Origin: an uncultured Eubacteriales bacterium
GTDB taxonomy: Bacteria > Bacillota > Clostridia > Oscillospirales > Oscillospiraceae
Assembly: GCA_900544405.1 (NCBI GenBank)
Contig: UQVA01000009.1
Span: forward strand, 7,113-71,112
DNA: 64,000 bases
Direction of reading: 5' to 3'
The stretch's first letter is position 1; the number at the start of each line of letters is the position of its first letter. The position numbers were made by a program, and so were the translations under genes. Shown here piece by piece: positions 26,006 through 33,293 of the stretch. The notes beneath the pieces are model-generated. The model did no database searches and had not been told where the DNA came from. It saw nothing but the letters and a program-made list of their open reading frames with translations.

Positions 26006-27460
26006 TCACGGCTGTCCGGTTTTCTTTCGCAGGACGAGTAGAAGAATGACGCCGGCAGTGACCAGCAGCACCGGCACAAGCACGAGCAGAAGGACCTTGA
26101 CTATGGAGAAGCTGTGTGCTGACGGTTCTTTCGAAGAACTGTCCTTTTCCTGTTTTTGAGGAGCGTTCTGGGCAATGTTGTTCTTGCCAAAGTTGCTTTT
26201 TGAACCTTTATCGCCGAAGGCTTTGCCCGTATCGCTGCCCGGCTCATTTCTATTGTCGTTTTTTCCGTCCTTGTTGCCTTGTTCCCTGCCGGGCTCGCTG
26301 TTTGTTTTGCCTTTATCTGCTGCCGTGTCAGACGGCGTGCTTGCAGCCGCATCCGGAGGCGGAGCGTCGGTCGAACCCGGGATCGGTGCGTCGGACGATC
26401 CCTTTGTGAGGGTGGGGATCGGCTTCGTGCGCGCCATGCCGCACATGCTGCACCTCCACTCCATTACACCCTCACGCGTTTCTGTCGGCTGTACGACAAC
26501 CGTTCCGGCGTCCCAGCTGTGGTCCGTTTTGGAGCTCCCCCGGTGTTCCGTTGCACCGCATTGCGAACATTCGCGCGTTTGGATGCCCTCTTCCATACAG
26601 GTGGCCTTCGTTGTGGTGAACCATGCGCCGAATTTATGTCCCGTCTTGGAGATTCCGCGGCTCTCCGTTGCGCCGCAGGTTGTGCACTCCCGCTTCTGCA
26701 TGCCGTCTTCCGTGCAGGTGGCCTGCGTTGTGGTGAACCATGTGCCGAATTTATGTCCCGTCTTGGAGATTCCGCGGCTCTCCGTTGCACCGCAGGCTGT
26801 GCACTCCCGCTTCTGCATGCCGTCTTCCGTGCAGGTGGCCTGCGTTGTGGTAAACCAAGCGTCGAAGCTGTGCCCCTTGGCAGGGATCGTGATGGTTCCT
26901 CCATCCGCACCGCAGTCGTCGCAGACATATTCGATATAGCCCGAGGTGGTGCAGGTAGCGAATACTTGCTTCCAGGTAACCCAAAAGTGACCCGTAGCAG
27001 GCTCTGTGGAACGTCCCTGGCTCGCAGGGCAATTCCGGCAGTAGGTGTAGTATTCTCCTGCCGTGGTGCAGGTAGGCTCTTTTGTATAGTACTTATACCA
27101 GCTGTGGCCCGTTGCCGGCGCAGGCATTTCATACCACTTGTTGCACATGCTGCAATAGGCCCGTTTTACGCCGGCTTTTGTGCAGGTGGGTTCTTTACCC
27201 GGAACAATTTCCCACGGCCCATAGCTGTGGGGCATGGGAGGGTCAGTTTGATAAGTGCATCTCATCCCGCAGACGGTACATTCCAGTACATAGTATCCTC
27301 CCATCAGGCAGGTTGCCTTTTCCTCATCGGTCTGGATAATGTTTTCATGATGTTCCGGATTCGAGTCATCCGGCGAGCACGCAAGCGCAGTAACCGTGGA
27401 CAGCGCCAACGTGAGCACAACGATCAAAAATACCAGAATCAATCGCAGGAATTTTTTCAT
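26006..27460 (-). CDS. Repetitive Cys-rich surface protein with C-terminal membrane anchor
   Basis: A 484-residue exported protein. The signal peptide is LRLILVFLIVVLTLALSTV. About eight tandem modules of 33-39 residues follow the pattern GHxFxxW-x8-10-C-x3-G-x5-C-xx-CG (about 45-340). Three central modules are nearly identical, for example HKFGTWFTTTQATCTEDG and KRECTTCGATESRGIS. A Pro/Ser/Asp-rich then Lys/Asn-rich spacer (about 345-440) precedes one membrane helix (IVKVLLLVLVPVLLVTAGV) and a basic end. Such modules are common in clostridial surface proteins; the pair of CxxC sites could bind metal. It is the second gene of the island transcript, 15 bp after the receiver-like gene. Confidence 0.8.
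   Translation of the reverse strand: MKKFLRLILVFLIVVLTLALSTVTALACSPDDSNPEHHENIIQTDEEKATCLMGGYYVLECTVCGMRCTYQTDPPMPHSYGPWEIVPGKEPTCTKAGVKRAYCSMCNKWYEMPAPATGHSWYKYYTKEPTCTTAGEYYTYCRNCPASQGRSTEPATGHFWVTWKQVFATCTTSGYIEYVCDDCGADGGTITIPAKGHSFDAWFTTTQATCTEDGMQKRECTACGATESRGISKTGHKFGTWFTTTQATCTEDGMQKRECTTCGATESRGISKTGHKFGAWFTTTKATCMEEGIQTRECSQCGATEHRGSSKTDHSWDAGTVVVQPTETREGVMEWRCSMCGMARTKPIPTLTKGSSDAPIPGSTDAPPPDAAASTPSDTAADKGKTNSEPGREQGNKDGKNDNRNEPGSDTGKAFGDKGSKSNFGKNNIAQNAPQKQEKDSSSKEPSAHSFSIVKVLLLVLVPVLLVTAGVILLLVLRKKTGQP
26640..26870. repeat. 117-bp tandem coding repeats
   Basis: Two to three near-identical 117-bp units (39 codons each) encode the central modules of the surface protein. The two copies around 26640-26760 and 26760-26870 differ at only a few positions. 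Confidence 0.8.
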
Positions 27461-27475
27461 CTCTCACACATCCTT

Positions 27476-27901
27476 TCAAAGCGTGTCGATCACGCCTGCG
27501 AGGTAGGTCGGCGATACCGACGCATAAATAAAATTGTCAACCAACTGATCCTTCACGGCCTGCCGCACCTCAGCGGCAAGCGGTTCGTCTGCGTTCTCAT
27601 CCACCAGAAGCAGAACCTTGCAGACCCAGCCGAGCTGCTTTGCGGCATTGCAGAGCCTGAGCCGCTCGCTCAGCTTCCAGACGCCCTGCCGCAAGACCTC
27701 CATCACCAACACATTGGCACGACAGTTCCGGCACAGAGCAAGCGTTTCCTCCGGCCTTGAAGAGCGGTAGACAAGAAAATCCGGGTCGCATCCCGAAAGC
27801 GATTGCATAACCGCTTCTGCCAGAAGTCCGCCTTTCATATCCAGCACAATCCTTCGCATCTGTGCTTTTCCACCGCCTTCCTCTTCCTTTGCATGTTCCA
27901 T
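27476..27901 (-). CDS. Receiver-like protein with degenerate phospho-acceptor (island)
   Basis: A 141-residue protein (127 if it starts at ATG 27859, which has a GGAAGGCGGTGG-type site). From residue 15 it follows the receiver beta/alpha order: RIVLDMKGGLLAEAVMQSL (first strand, acidic pair not clear), NVLVMEVLR (third strand), KVLLLVDENAD (fourth), FIYASVSPTYLAGVI (fifth). Where a phospho-Asp is expected (LxxMDV) it has Glu, and the usual Lys before the last strand's Pro is not seen. It is probably a phosphorylation-independent pseudo-receiver. It is the first gene of the minus-strand cluster, facing the sensor trio. Confidence 0.62.
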   Translation of the reverse strand: MEHAKEEEGGGKAQMRRIVLDMKGGLLAEAVMQSLSGCDPDFLVYRSSRPEETLALCRNCRANVLVMEVLRQGVWKLSERLRLCNAAKQLGWVCKVLLLVDENADEPLAAEVRQAVKDQLVDNFIYASVSPTYLAGVIDTL

Positions 27902-28018
27902 TTATATTTTAGCCGCTACCGCTCCCTTTTGCCCCCGCCGATTGGATAGGATTTGCAATTATTTTTTTCGCAAAGGTCACGGTCAGGCCGGATCTTCTCG
28001 GCAAAGGGGAAAACTGTG

Positions 28019-28047
28019 TTGTCTTTTTCCGATCCGCATGATATACT
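28019..28047 (+). promoter_or_regulatory. Promoter of the sensor/kinase/regulator trio
   Basis: TTGTCT (28019-28024), 17 bp, TATACT (28042-28047). It lies in the 182-bp divergent region shared with the start of the minus-strand island cluster. No clear inverted-repeat operator is visible. Confidence 0.65.
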
Positions 28048-28083
28048 ATCAGTACAAATGTGCAGAGCCGGGAGGTATGCGGC

Positions 28084-29730
28084 ATGAGCAAAGCGACAAA
28101 AAAGAGCATCCTGTATGCGCTGGGTGTGTTGGCGCTCATTGCGTTTGCCATGTGGCTCCGATATGCAAGCCGGCAATTTTTTCATTCTCCGGTGGTCAAC
28201 TACCTGCGAAGCGGGATCTATGTGGTTTTGTTCAGTGCGTGGTGCTACTCTCTATGGGTCCGCATTGTGCAGACACAGGTGCGGCGCTATCTGCTGGCGA
28301 TTTCGGCGCTGATGGTGCTGTGGATTCTCCTGCGCTCAATCAAGTTCTCCATTGAAAACACGGATGTAGGGCGCTGGCTGTGGTACTTCTACTATTTCCC
28401 GATGCTGTTCATCCCCATGCTGTCTGTTTTTGTTTCCCGGTCACTGGGCAAGGGAGAGGATTTCCGGCTGCCGCGATGGACCAAGCTTCTGTATTATCCA
28501 ACGCTGCTGCTTCTTTTGCTCGTTCTGACCAATGATCTGCACCGGCAGGTGTTTTCCTTCCCGTCCGGTGTTTTGTCGGATCAGGAGTATCGGTATGAGG
28601 GCGGCTATTTCTTTGTGCTGGGTTGGGTGGCTCTGTGTGCGGGATTCGCGCTTCTTTCGATGGTAAAAAACTGCCGCGTCCCGGGCAGCAGGAGACTTCG
28701 CTGGCTGCCGCTGGTTCCGCTTGCGTTTTCGCTGGTCTATGCTTGTATGTACGTTAAAAAGGTCTATTGGGTCTGGGTTCTCGCGGGCGATATGACGGTG
28801 TCGCAGTGCCTGATTTTTGCGAGCGTCTTTGAATGCTGCATCCAATGCGGGCTGATTCAGTCCAACCGCGGATACGACGAACTTTTTGAGGCAACGCGTT
28901 TGCCTGTCCAGATTACGGATCCTGCATTTTGCTCCCAATATATGTCTGCTGCCATGCAGGAGGCTTTGCCGCAAAACGAGCTTCGGCAGATGCGGCAGGA
29001 TACCGTCCATCTGGGCGACGATACGCTTTTGAAGCGGCACAAGCTGCGCCGCGGCTGGGTGTTCTGGAAGGAGGATGTCTCCGCGCTGAATCAGATCCGA
29101 AGAGAGCTGGAGCTGACAAGGGAAGAGCTGCGTGATACCGGTGACGTTCTGGCGGCGGAGAATGCACAGCACGCAAGATGGCTGAAGCTGACAGAAGAAA
29201 ACCGTCTGTATGACATGATGGAGACGCAGACCGCCCGGCAGATCGCGATGCTGCAGGATCTGCTGACTGAATTGCAGAAGACGGAGGACCCGGACAGAGC
29301 CAGGCACCTGCTCGGGCAGGTCATCATCATCGGGACCTACATCAAGCGCAGAAGCAACCTGACATTTGTCGGCGTACAGCGCGGTGCAATCAGCGTGCAG
29401 GAGCTTCGGCTGTGCCTCAATGAATCTTCCGAGAATATCAGTATCTATGGCGCCGACTGCAGGGCGATTATCAAGGGGGAAGGCCAGCTTACCGTCGAGC
29501 AGGCAACGCAGGTCTACGACCTGTTTGAGGCGGTCGTGGAGACGGAACTGGAATCGCTGCGTGCGCTGCTGATCTCCATAGAGGTTGCTGAGTGGGTTGA
29601 TGTCGCACTCTGTGTTTCAGCGGCGGAGCCGCTCTGCGGGCTGCGAGCACAGTTTCCGGGTCTGGAATGGGAGCAGGATGAGGACGGACTGCAATATGTG
29701 ACGCGGAAGCTGGAAAGATCGAGGGGGTAA
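28084..29730 (+). CDS. 7TM-type membrane sensor without recognisable kinase core
   Basis: A 548-residue protein from ATG 28084 (GGGAGG 8 bp upstream). The first about 260 residues carry seven or eight hydrophobic helices in the arrangement of histidine-kinase N-terminal 7TM domains (LYALGVLALIAFAMWL, LLYYPTLLLLLLVLTND). A PAS-like segment follows (about 265-340), then a coiled coil (RRELELTREELRDTGDVLA) and a helical region. Where HisKA/HATPase should be, I see no His-box, N-box or GxGxG. It is therefore the input half of a split sensor. The kinase half is the next gene, 6 bp away. Confidence 0.75.
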   Translation: MSKATKKSILYALGVLALIAFAMWLRYASRQFFHSPVVNYLRSGIYVVLFSAWCYSLWVRIVQTQVRRYLLAISALMVLWILLRSIKFSIENTDVGRWLWYFYYFPMLFIPMLSVFVSRSLGKGEDFRLPRWTKLLYYPTLLLLLLVLTNDLHRQVFSFPSGVLSDQEYRYEGGYFFVLGWVALCAGFALLSMVKNCRVPGSRRLRWLPLVPLAFSLVYACMYVKKVYWVWVLAGDMTVSQCLIFASVFECCIQCGLIQSNRGYDELFEATRLPVQITDPAFCSQYMSAAMQEALPQNELRQMRQDTVHLGDDTLLKRHKLRRGWVFWKEDVSALNQIRRELELTREELRDTGDVLAAENAQHARWLKLTEENRLYDMMETQTARQIAMLQDLLTELQKTEDPDRARHLLGQVIIIGTYIKRRSNLTFVGVQRGAISVQELRLCLNESSENISIYGADCRAIIKGEGQLTVEQATQVYDLFEAVVETELESLRALLISIEVAEWVDVALCVSAAEPLCGLRAQFPGLEWEQDEDGLQYVTRKLERSRG

Positions 29731-29736
29731 AGGTGT

Positions 29737-30705
29737 ATGGACAGGATCAAGGAAAGCTTCGACAGCCTGCCCATTGCGGTCTGCTTCTTCGATAAGAACG
29801 GAGTGGTGCGGCTCATCAACCGCCGGATGCTTACCATTGCAAACTGGCTGCGAAAAGGCGGTATCCAGTCGCTTGCAGAGATGCAGAACGCTCTGCAAGC
29901 GCCGCCCGCAAACGTGCGCTGTCTGGATCTGCGCCTTCGGATTTACCGCTTTCCGGACGGGAAGTCGCTGCGCTTTTCGCAGGAGCAGATCACAACAAAA
30001 GCGGGCGTCCGCTATACGCAGATCACCGCCGCAGACGTTACGGAGCTGATCCGGAAGCAGAACCAGCTGAAGGCAGAAAATGCGGAGCTGACGGAGGCGA
30101 ATGAGCGGCTTCGGCTGTTGTTCGTGCAGATGCCGGAGATCATCCGGGAGGAAGAGACGCTGGCTATGAAGCTGCGCGTGCATGATGACATCGGACACAG
30201 CATCCTCGCGGCACGCCGCGTGCTGCTCCAGCACACGGACCTGAAGGAAATTCGTGCAAACGCGGCGCTGTGGGAACAGTCAATTTCCGTGCTTTACCGC
30301 TCCAACCAGATGACGGCGCAATCTGAACCGCTGGAGGCGGCGAAAGAACGAGCGAAAGAGCTGGGTGTCAGAGTTCTGCTGACAGGGAGTGAGCCGCAAA
30401 CGCAGCATATGCGCACACTGAGCGCACTGGCGATCTGCGAATGTGCGGCAAACTGTGTCCGTCACGCAGATGGCACGGAATTGTATGTGCATTTTTGGCA
30501 GAAGCCGAACTGTATGGAGGTCTCCCTGACCAACAACGGTGCGGTGCCAAAGAAAAAGATCACAGAGGGCGGAGGCCTTTCCATGCTGCGTCAACGTATA
30601 GAAGAAGCAGGCGGCAAAATGGAGGTTTTGAGCATCCCACGCTTTAAGCTGATGCTCAGTCTGCCGGAACAGGAGGAAGCAGCACATGAGAGTGATGATC
30701 GTTGA
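29737..30705 (+). CDS. Soluble sensor histidine kinase (NarL-partner type)
   Basis: A 322-residue cytoplasmic kinase without membrane segments. A PAS-like domain (about 5-110) leads by a coiled coil (about 105-135) to a HisKA_3-like helix with VHDDIGHSILAARR (His near 149). A compact ATPase domain follows, with CECAANCVRHADGT (N-box), VSLTNNG and GGGLSMLRQRIEEAGG. It follows the 7TM gene by 6 bp and overlaps the regulator by 20 bp, a tightly coupled trio. It probably relays a signal from the 7TM partner to the LuxR-type regulator. Low-affinity or missing dimer parts could be supplied by the partner; this is inference. Confidence 0.85.
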   Translation: MDRIKESFDSLPIAVCFFDKNGVVRLINRRMLTIANWLRKGGIQSLAEMQNALQAPPANVRCLDLRLRIYRFPDGKSLRFSQEQITTKAGVRYTQITAADVTELIRKQNQLKAENAELTEANERLRLLFVQMPEIIREEETLAMKLRVHDDIGHSILAARRVLLQHTDLKEIRANAALWEQSISVLYRSNQMTAQSEPLEAAKERAKELGVRVLLTGSEPQTQHMRTLSALAICECAANCVRHADGTELYVHFWQKPNCMEVSLTNNGAVPKKKITEGGGLSMLRQRIEEAGGKMEVLSIPRFKLMLSLPEQEEAAHESDDR

Positions 30706-31312
30706 AGACCAGACCATGATCCGCAGTCTGCTGGAAAGCTATTTTCATGCCGAGGACGGATACCGGATCACGGCGTCCATTCCCGGCGCAAAGCAGGCGG
30801 TTGAGGTGTGCCGGACAAGCTCCGTCGATCTGATTCTGATGGATGTGCAAACGGAGAACCGCGAGAACGGTCTGACTGCCGTTCGCCAGATCAAGGCCAT
30901 ACAGCCGAAGAGCAAAATTATTGTTGTGACCTCGCTGATCGACTGTGCCGTTCTGGACGAGGCAAAGAGGGCCGGGGCAGACAGTCTGTGGTATAAGGAC
31001 TCTACGCAGAAGCGTTTGATGGATGTTGTCCGGCAAACGATGGCGGGGGAACATATCTTTCCGGACGCGCCTCCGACGGTTGAGATCGGCATGGCAAAAA
31101 GCACGGAATTTACAAAGACGGAGCTGAAGGTTCTGCGGCATCTGATGCGGGGCTTGTCTTACACGCGCATCGCGGCAGAGATGGGCTGTGAAATGTCGAC
31201 GGTCAAATTCCATGTGGCAAACATGCTGCAAAAAACGGGATTTGAAAACAAGCTGCAGCTTGCCCTGGCAGTCAGCGACGTCAAGCTGATCGTCGATCTG
31301 ACGGAAGAGTGA
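30686..31312 (+). CDS. LuxR/NarL-family response regulator
   Basis: A 208-residue regulator. The receiver (about 1-120) has VMIVEDQ (acidic pair), LILMDVQTE (phospho-Asp near 53), VTSL (conserved Thr) and LWYKDS (Lys). The LuxR helix-turn-helix follows (about 138-200; FTKTELKVLRHLMRGLSYTRIAAEMGCEMSTVKFHVANML). The gene starts 20 bp inside the kinase gene. The likely targets are its own promoter and the divergent island cluster across the 27902-28083 gap. A hairpin terminator follows at 31426. Confidence 0.92.
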   Translation: MRVMIVEDQTMIRSLLESYFHAEDGYRITASIPGAKQAVEVCRTSSVDLILMDVQTENRENGLTAVRQIKAIQPKSKIIVVTSLIDCAVLDEAKRAGADSLWYKDSTQKRLMDVVRQTMAGEHIFPDAPPTVEIGMAKSTEFTKTELKVLRHLMRGLSYTRIAAEMGCEMSTVKFHVANMLQKTGFENKLQLALAVSDVKLIVDLTEE

Positions 31313-31425
31313 TGGAATTTGATTTTCTGCTTGTACAGCCACAGGCATTTATTGAAAAGAAGAAGCCGCGTCTGAGACGTTATACTTGGCAAGCAATGCC
31401 TGCGTTTATACAAACTTGACGAACA

Positions 31426-31458
31426 GGGAGATTTCCGGATGCCGGAAATCTCCCTTTG
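31426..31458 (+). terminator. Terminator after the response-regulator gene
   Basis: GGGAGATTTCCGG / CCGGAAATCTCCC with a 3-nt loop, then TTTGC. The T run is short. Confidence 0.65.
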
Positions 31459-31539
31459 CTTGTTGGGGGATACTTTCCCCAAGCCCCTGATTGATCGAAC
31501 GGTTCCCGTTCGGCTGCGCCCTGCAAAGCAGTGCTATTT

Positions 31540-31810
31540 TTCCTGCTGACGCTCTCGTATCTGCCGCTGTTCCTCGGCATCCGTGCGCAGGAGCATCTCG
31601 GCGTTAATACACCTCGCCGTCCACGATGGTGTAGGAGAAATTTTTCACATTGGGGTCGGCGGGAATAGATGAGCCGATCTTCTCGTTTTCGCCGAGGTCT
31701 GGCAGCTCTGCCTCCTGATATTTACCGTCGATTTTCTGCACCGCTTCATGGAGCAGCGTTCCCAAATCTGCTGCCTTCGACCTCATCCGGTCCGGCTTGA
31801 GCCGGACCAC
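31540..31810 (-). pseudogene. Remnant of conjugative-element gene(s)
   Basis: The minus strand reads EAVQKIDGKYQEAELPDLG, ENEKIGSSIPADPNVKNFS, then YTIVDGEVY and a stop at 31604. I associate this segment with the very large helicase/methylase-type proteins of Clostridia conjugative elements, from memory and not from a search. A second frame then gives INAEMLLRTDAEEQRQIRE before a stop near 31540. Both are short fragments, so this is decay of a mobile element. It mirrors the recombinase scar at 14412 and marks the right edge of the island. Confidence 0.55.
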
Positions 31811-31835
31811 CCTCCCCCCCAGGGGAAGGCTTTTT
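31779..31835. repeat. Composite palindromic intergenic repeat, copy 4 (inverted)
   Basis: GACCTCATCCGGTCCGGCTT, then a GAGCCGGACC stem partner, then CCTCCCCCCCAGGGGAAGGC. It is the reverse orientation of copy 1, inside the island edge. Confidence 0.8.
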
Positions 31836-31981
31836 CTCTGTCCCGTCAGCCCTGCGTCGATTTATCACGCTCCGTCATTGCAGCCTGGCGGGCGGGGCAT
31901 GCCGCCGCCCCTACGAAGCTTCGTCGGAAGCGCTTCCCGCCTGCGTTTGTCAGAAATAAGAGAATCTTAAACTCCCAACAG

Positions 31982-32010
31982 TGGACAAACGGGAAAAAAT
32001 ATGCTATATT
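31982..32010 (+). promoter_or_regulatory. Promoter of the tmk operon
   Basis: TGGACA (31982-31987), 17 bp, TATATT (32005-32010), about 50 bp before tmk. Confidence 0.7.
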
Positions 32011-32061
32011 TTATGGTAGCAAATTGTATGCGGCGCTCCGGGGCCGTTAGGAGGATGAAAA

Positions 32062-32730
32062 ATGGGCAAGCTAGTGGTGATCGAAGGCACGGACGGTTCC
32101 GGGAAGTCTACCCAATTCCGGCTGCTTTCCGAACGTCTGGAACAGGAAGGGGTCCCCTTCCGGCATATCGTCTTTCCCCGCTACGATCAGCCCAGCTCGG
32201 CGCTGATACGGATGTATCTTGGCGGCGAATTCGGCCACGACCCCGCCGCCGTGAACGCCTACGCCGCCTCCACCTTCTATGCCGTGGACCGGTTCGCTTC
32301 CTACCGGCAGGACTGGGGGGAATATTATGAGCAGGGCGGCCTTATCCTTTCCGACCGCTACACCACCTCCAATGCCGTCCACCAGACCACCAAGGAGCCT
32401 CCGGAGAAGCGACAGGCTTTCCTCCACTGGCTCTATGACTTCGAGTATGACCGTCTGGGTCTGCCCCAGCCGGACCTGGTGATCTATCTGGACGTGCCTA
32501 CGGACTTTACGGAGAAGCTGCTCCGGTCCCGGGAGGCCGCTACCCACACCCAGGCCGATATTCACGAGCAGGACACCGCTTACTTGGCAGCCTGCCGGGA
32601 GGTCGGCCGTGCCGCCGCCGATTTTTACGGCTGGAAAACCGTTCAATGCGTCCGGGACGGGGCCATGCGCTCCATTGCGGACATTCACCAGGAGATCTAC
32701 CGCTGTGTTTCAGCGTGTTTGGAGGGTTAA
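32062..32730 (+). CDS. tmk: Thymidylate kinase
   Basis: Phosphorylates dTMP to dTDP with ATP in the cytoplasm, an essential step in dTTP supply. The 222-residue product has the P-loop EGTDGSGKST (residues 8-17), FPRYDQPSS (about 38), the DR motif LILSDRYTTSN (about 96) and YLDVP (about 136). TTAGGAGGATG precedes ATG 32062. It is the first gene of a four-gene operon. Its last codons contain the ribosome site of the DJ-1/PfpI gene, which begins 4 bp later. Confidence 0.95.
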   Translation: MGKLVVIEGTDGSGKSTQFRLLSERLEQEGVPFRHIVFPRYDQPSSALIRMYLGGEFGHDPAAVNAYAASTFYAVDRFASYRQDWGEYYEQGGLILSDRYTTSNAVHQTTKEPPEKRQAFLHWLYDFEYDRLGLPQPDLVIYLDVPTDFTEKLLRSREAATHTQADIHEQDTAYLAACREVGRAAADFYGWKTVQCVRDGAMRSIADIHQEIYRCVSACLEG

Positions 32731-32734
32731 AACT

Positions 32735-33277
32735 ATGGTTTATGTACTTTTGGGAACCGGATTTGAAGAGATCGAAGCCGTGACCCCCATTGACCTGCTG
32801 CGCCGGGCCGGGGTGGCCGTGACCACCGTGGGCCTGAACGGCAAGATCATCAAGGGCAGCCACAAGGTGGGCTTCGAAGCGGATATGGAAATCTCCGATC
32901 TGGACGTTTCCGATGCCGACATGATCGTCCTGCCCGGCGGGCTGGGCGGCGTGGCGTCTATTTCCGCCTGCCCGGCAGCACTTCACGCCGTGGAGCAGGT
33001 CTGGGGGCAGGGGGGCTTCGTGGCCGCCATCTGCGCTGCCCCCACGGTCCTGGCAGCCCTGCACATTACCGACGGCCATCCCACCACCTGCTACCCCGGC
33101 TGCGAGGAGAAAATGGGCGCTGCCCTTCCCCAATCCGGCAAAGCCGTGGTCCGGGACGGCAAACTCATTACCGGCACCTCCGCCGGCTGTGCGGTCCCCT
33201 TCGCTCTGGCGCTGGTGGCTGCCCTGAAGGGGGAGGAAAAGGCCCGGGAAATTGCGGAGCAGATCGTTATCCGCTGA
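32735..33277 (+). CDS. DJ-1/PfpI family protein
   Basis: A 180-residue DJ-1/PfpI protein (class I glutamine-amidotransferase-like fold; family members are chaperones, deglycases or proteases). It has GFEEIEAVTPIDLLRRAG (Glu near 12), LPGGLGG (about 66), and the nucleophile elbow AAICAAPTVLA with Cys near 100. I chose ATG 32735 because GGAGGG overlaps the tmk stop. The longer frame to 32609 lies inside tmk. It is co-transcribed with tmk and mltG, and a general stress role is likely. Confidence 0.9.
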   Translation: MVYVLLGTGFEEIEAVTPIDLLRRAGVAVTTVGLNGKIIKGSHKVGFEADMEISDLDVSDADMIVLPGGLGGVASISACPAALHAVEQVWGQGGFVAAICAAPTVLAALHITDGHPTTCYPGCEEKMGAALPQSGKAVVRDGKLITGTSAGCAVPFALALVAALKGEEKAREIAEQIVIR

Positions 33278-33293
33278 ACAGGAGGTATCCCTT

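Larger units (their letters stand above)
31313..32061. other. Island right edge: remnants, repeat and tmk promoter
   Basis: About 750 bp without an intact gene. It holds the regulator's terminator, a mobile-element gene remnant (31540-31810), composite repeat copy 4 (31779-31835) and the tmk promoter (31982-32010). Confidence 0.65.
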
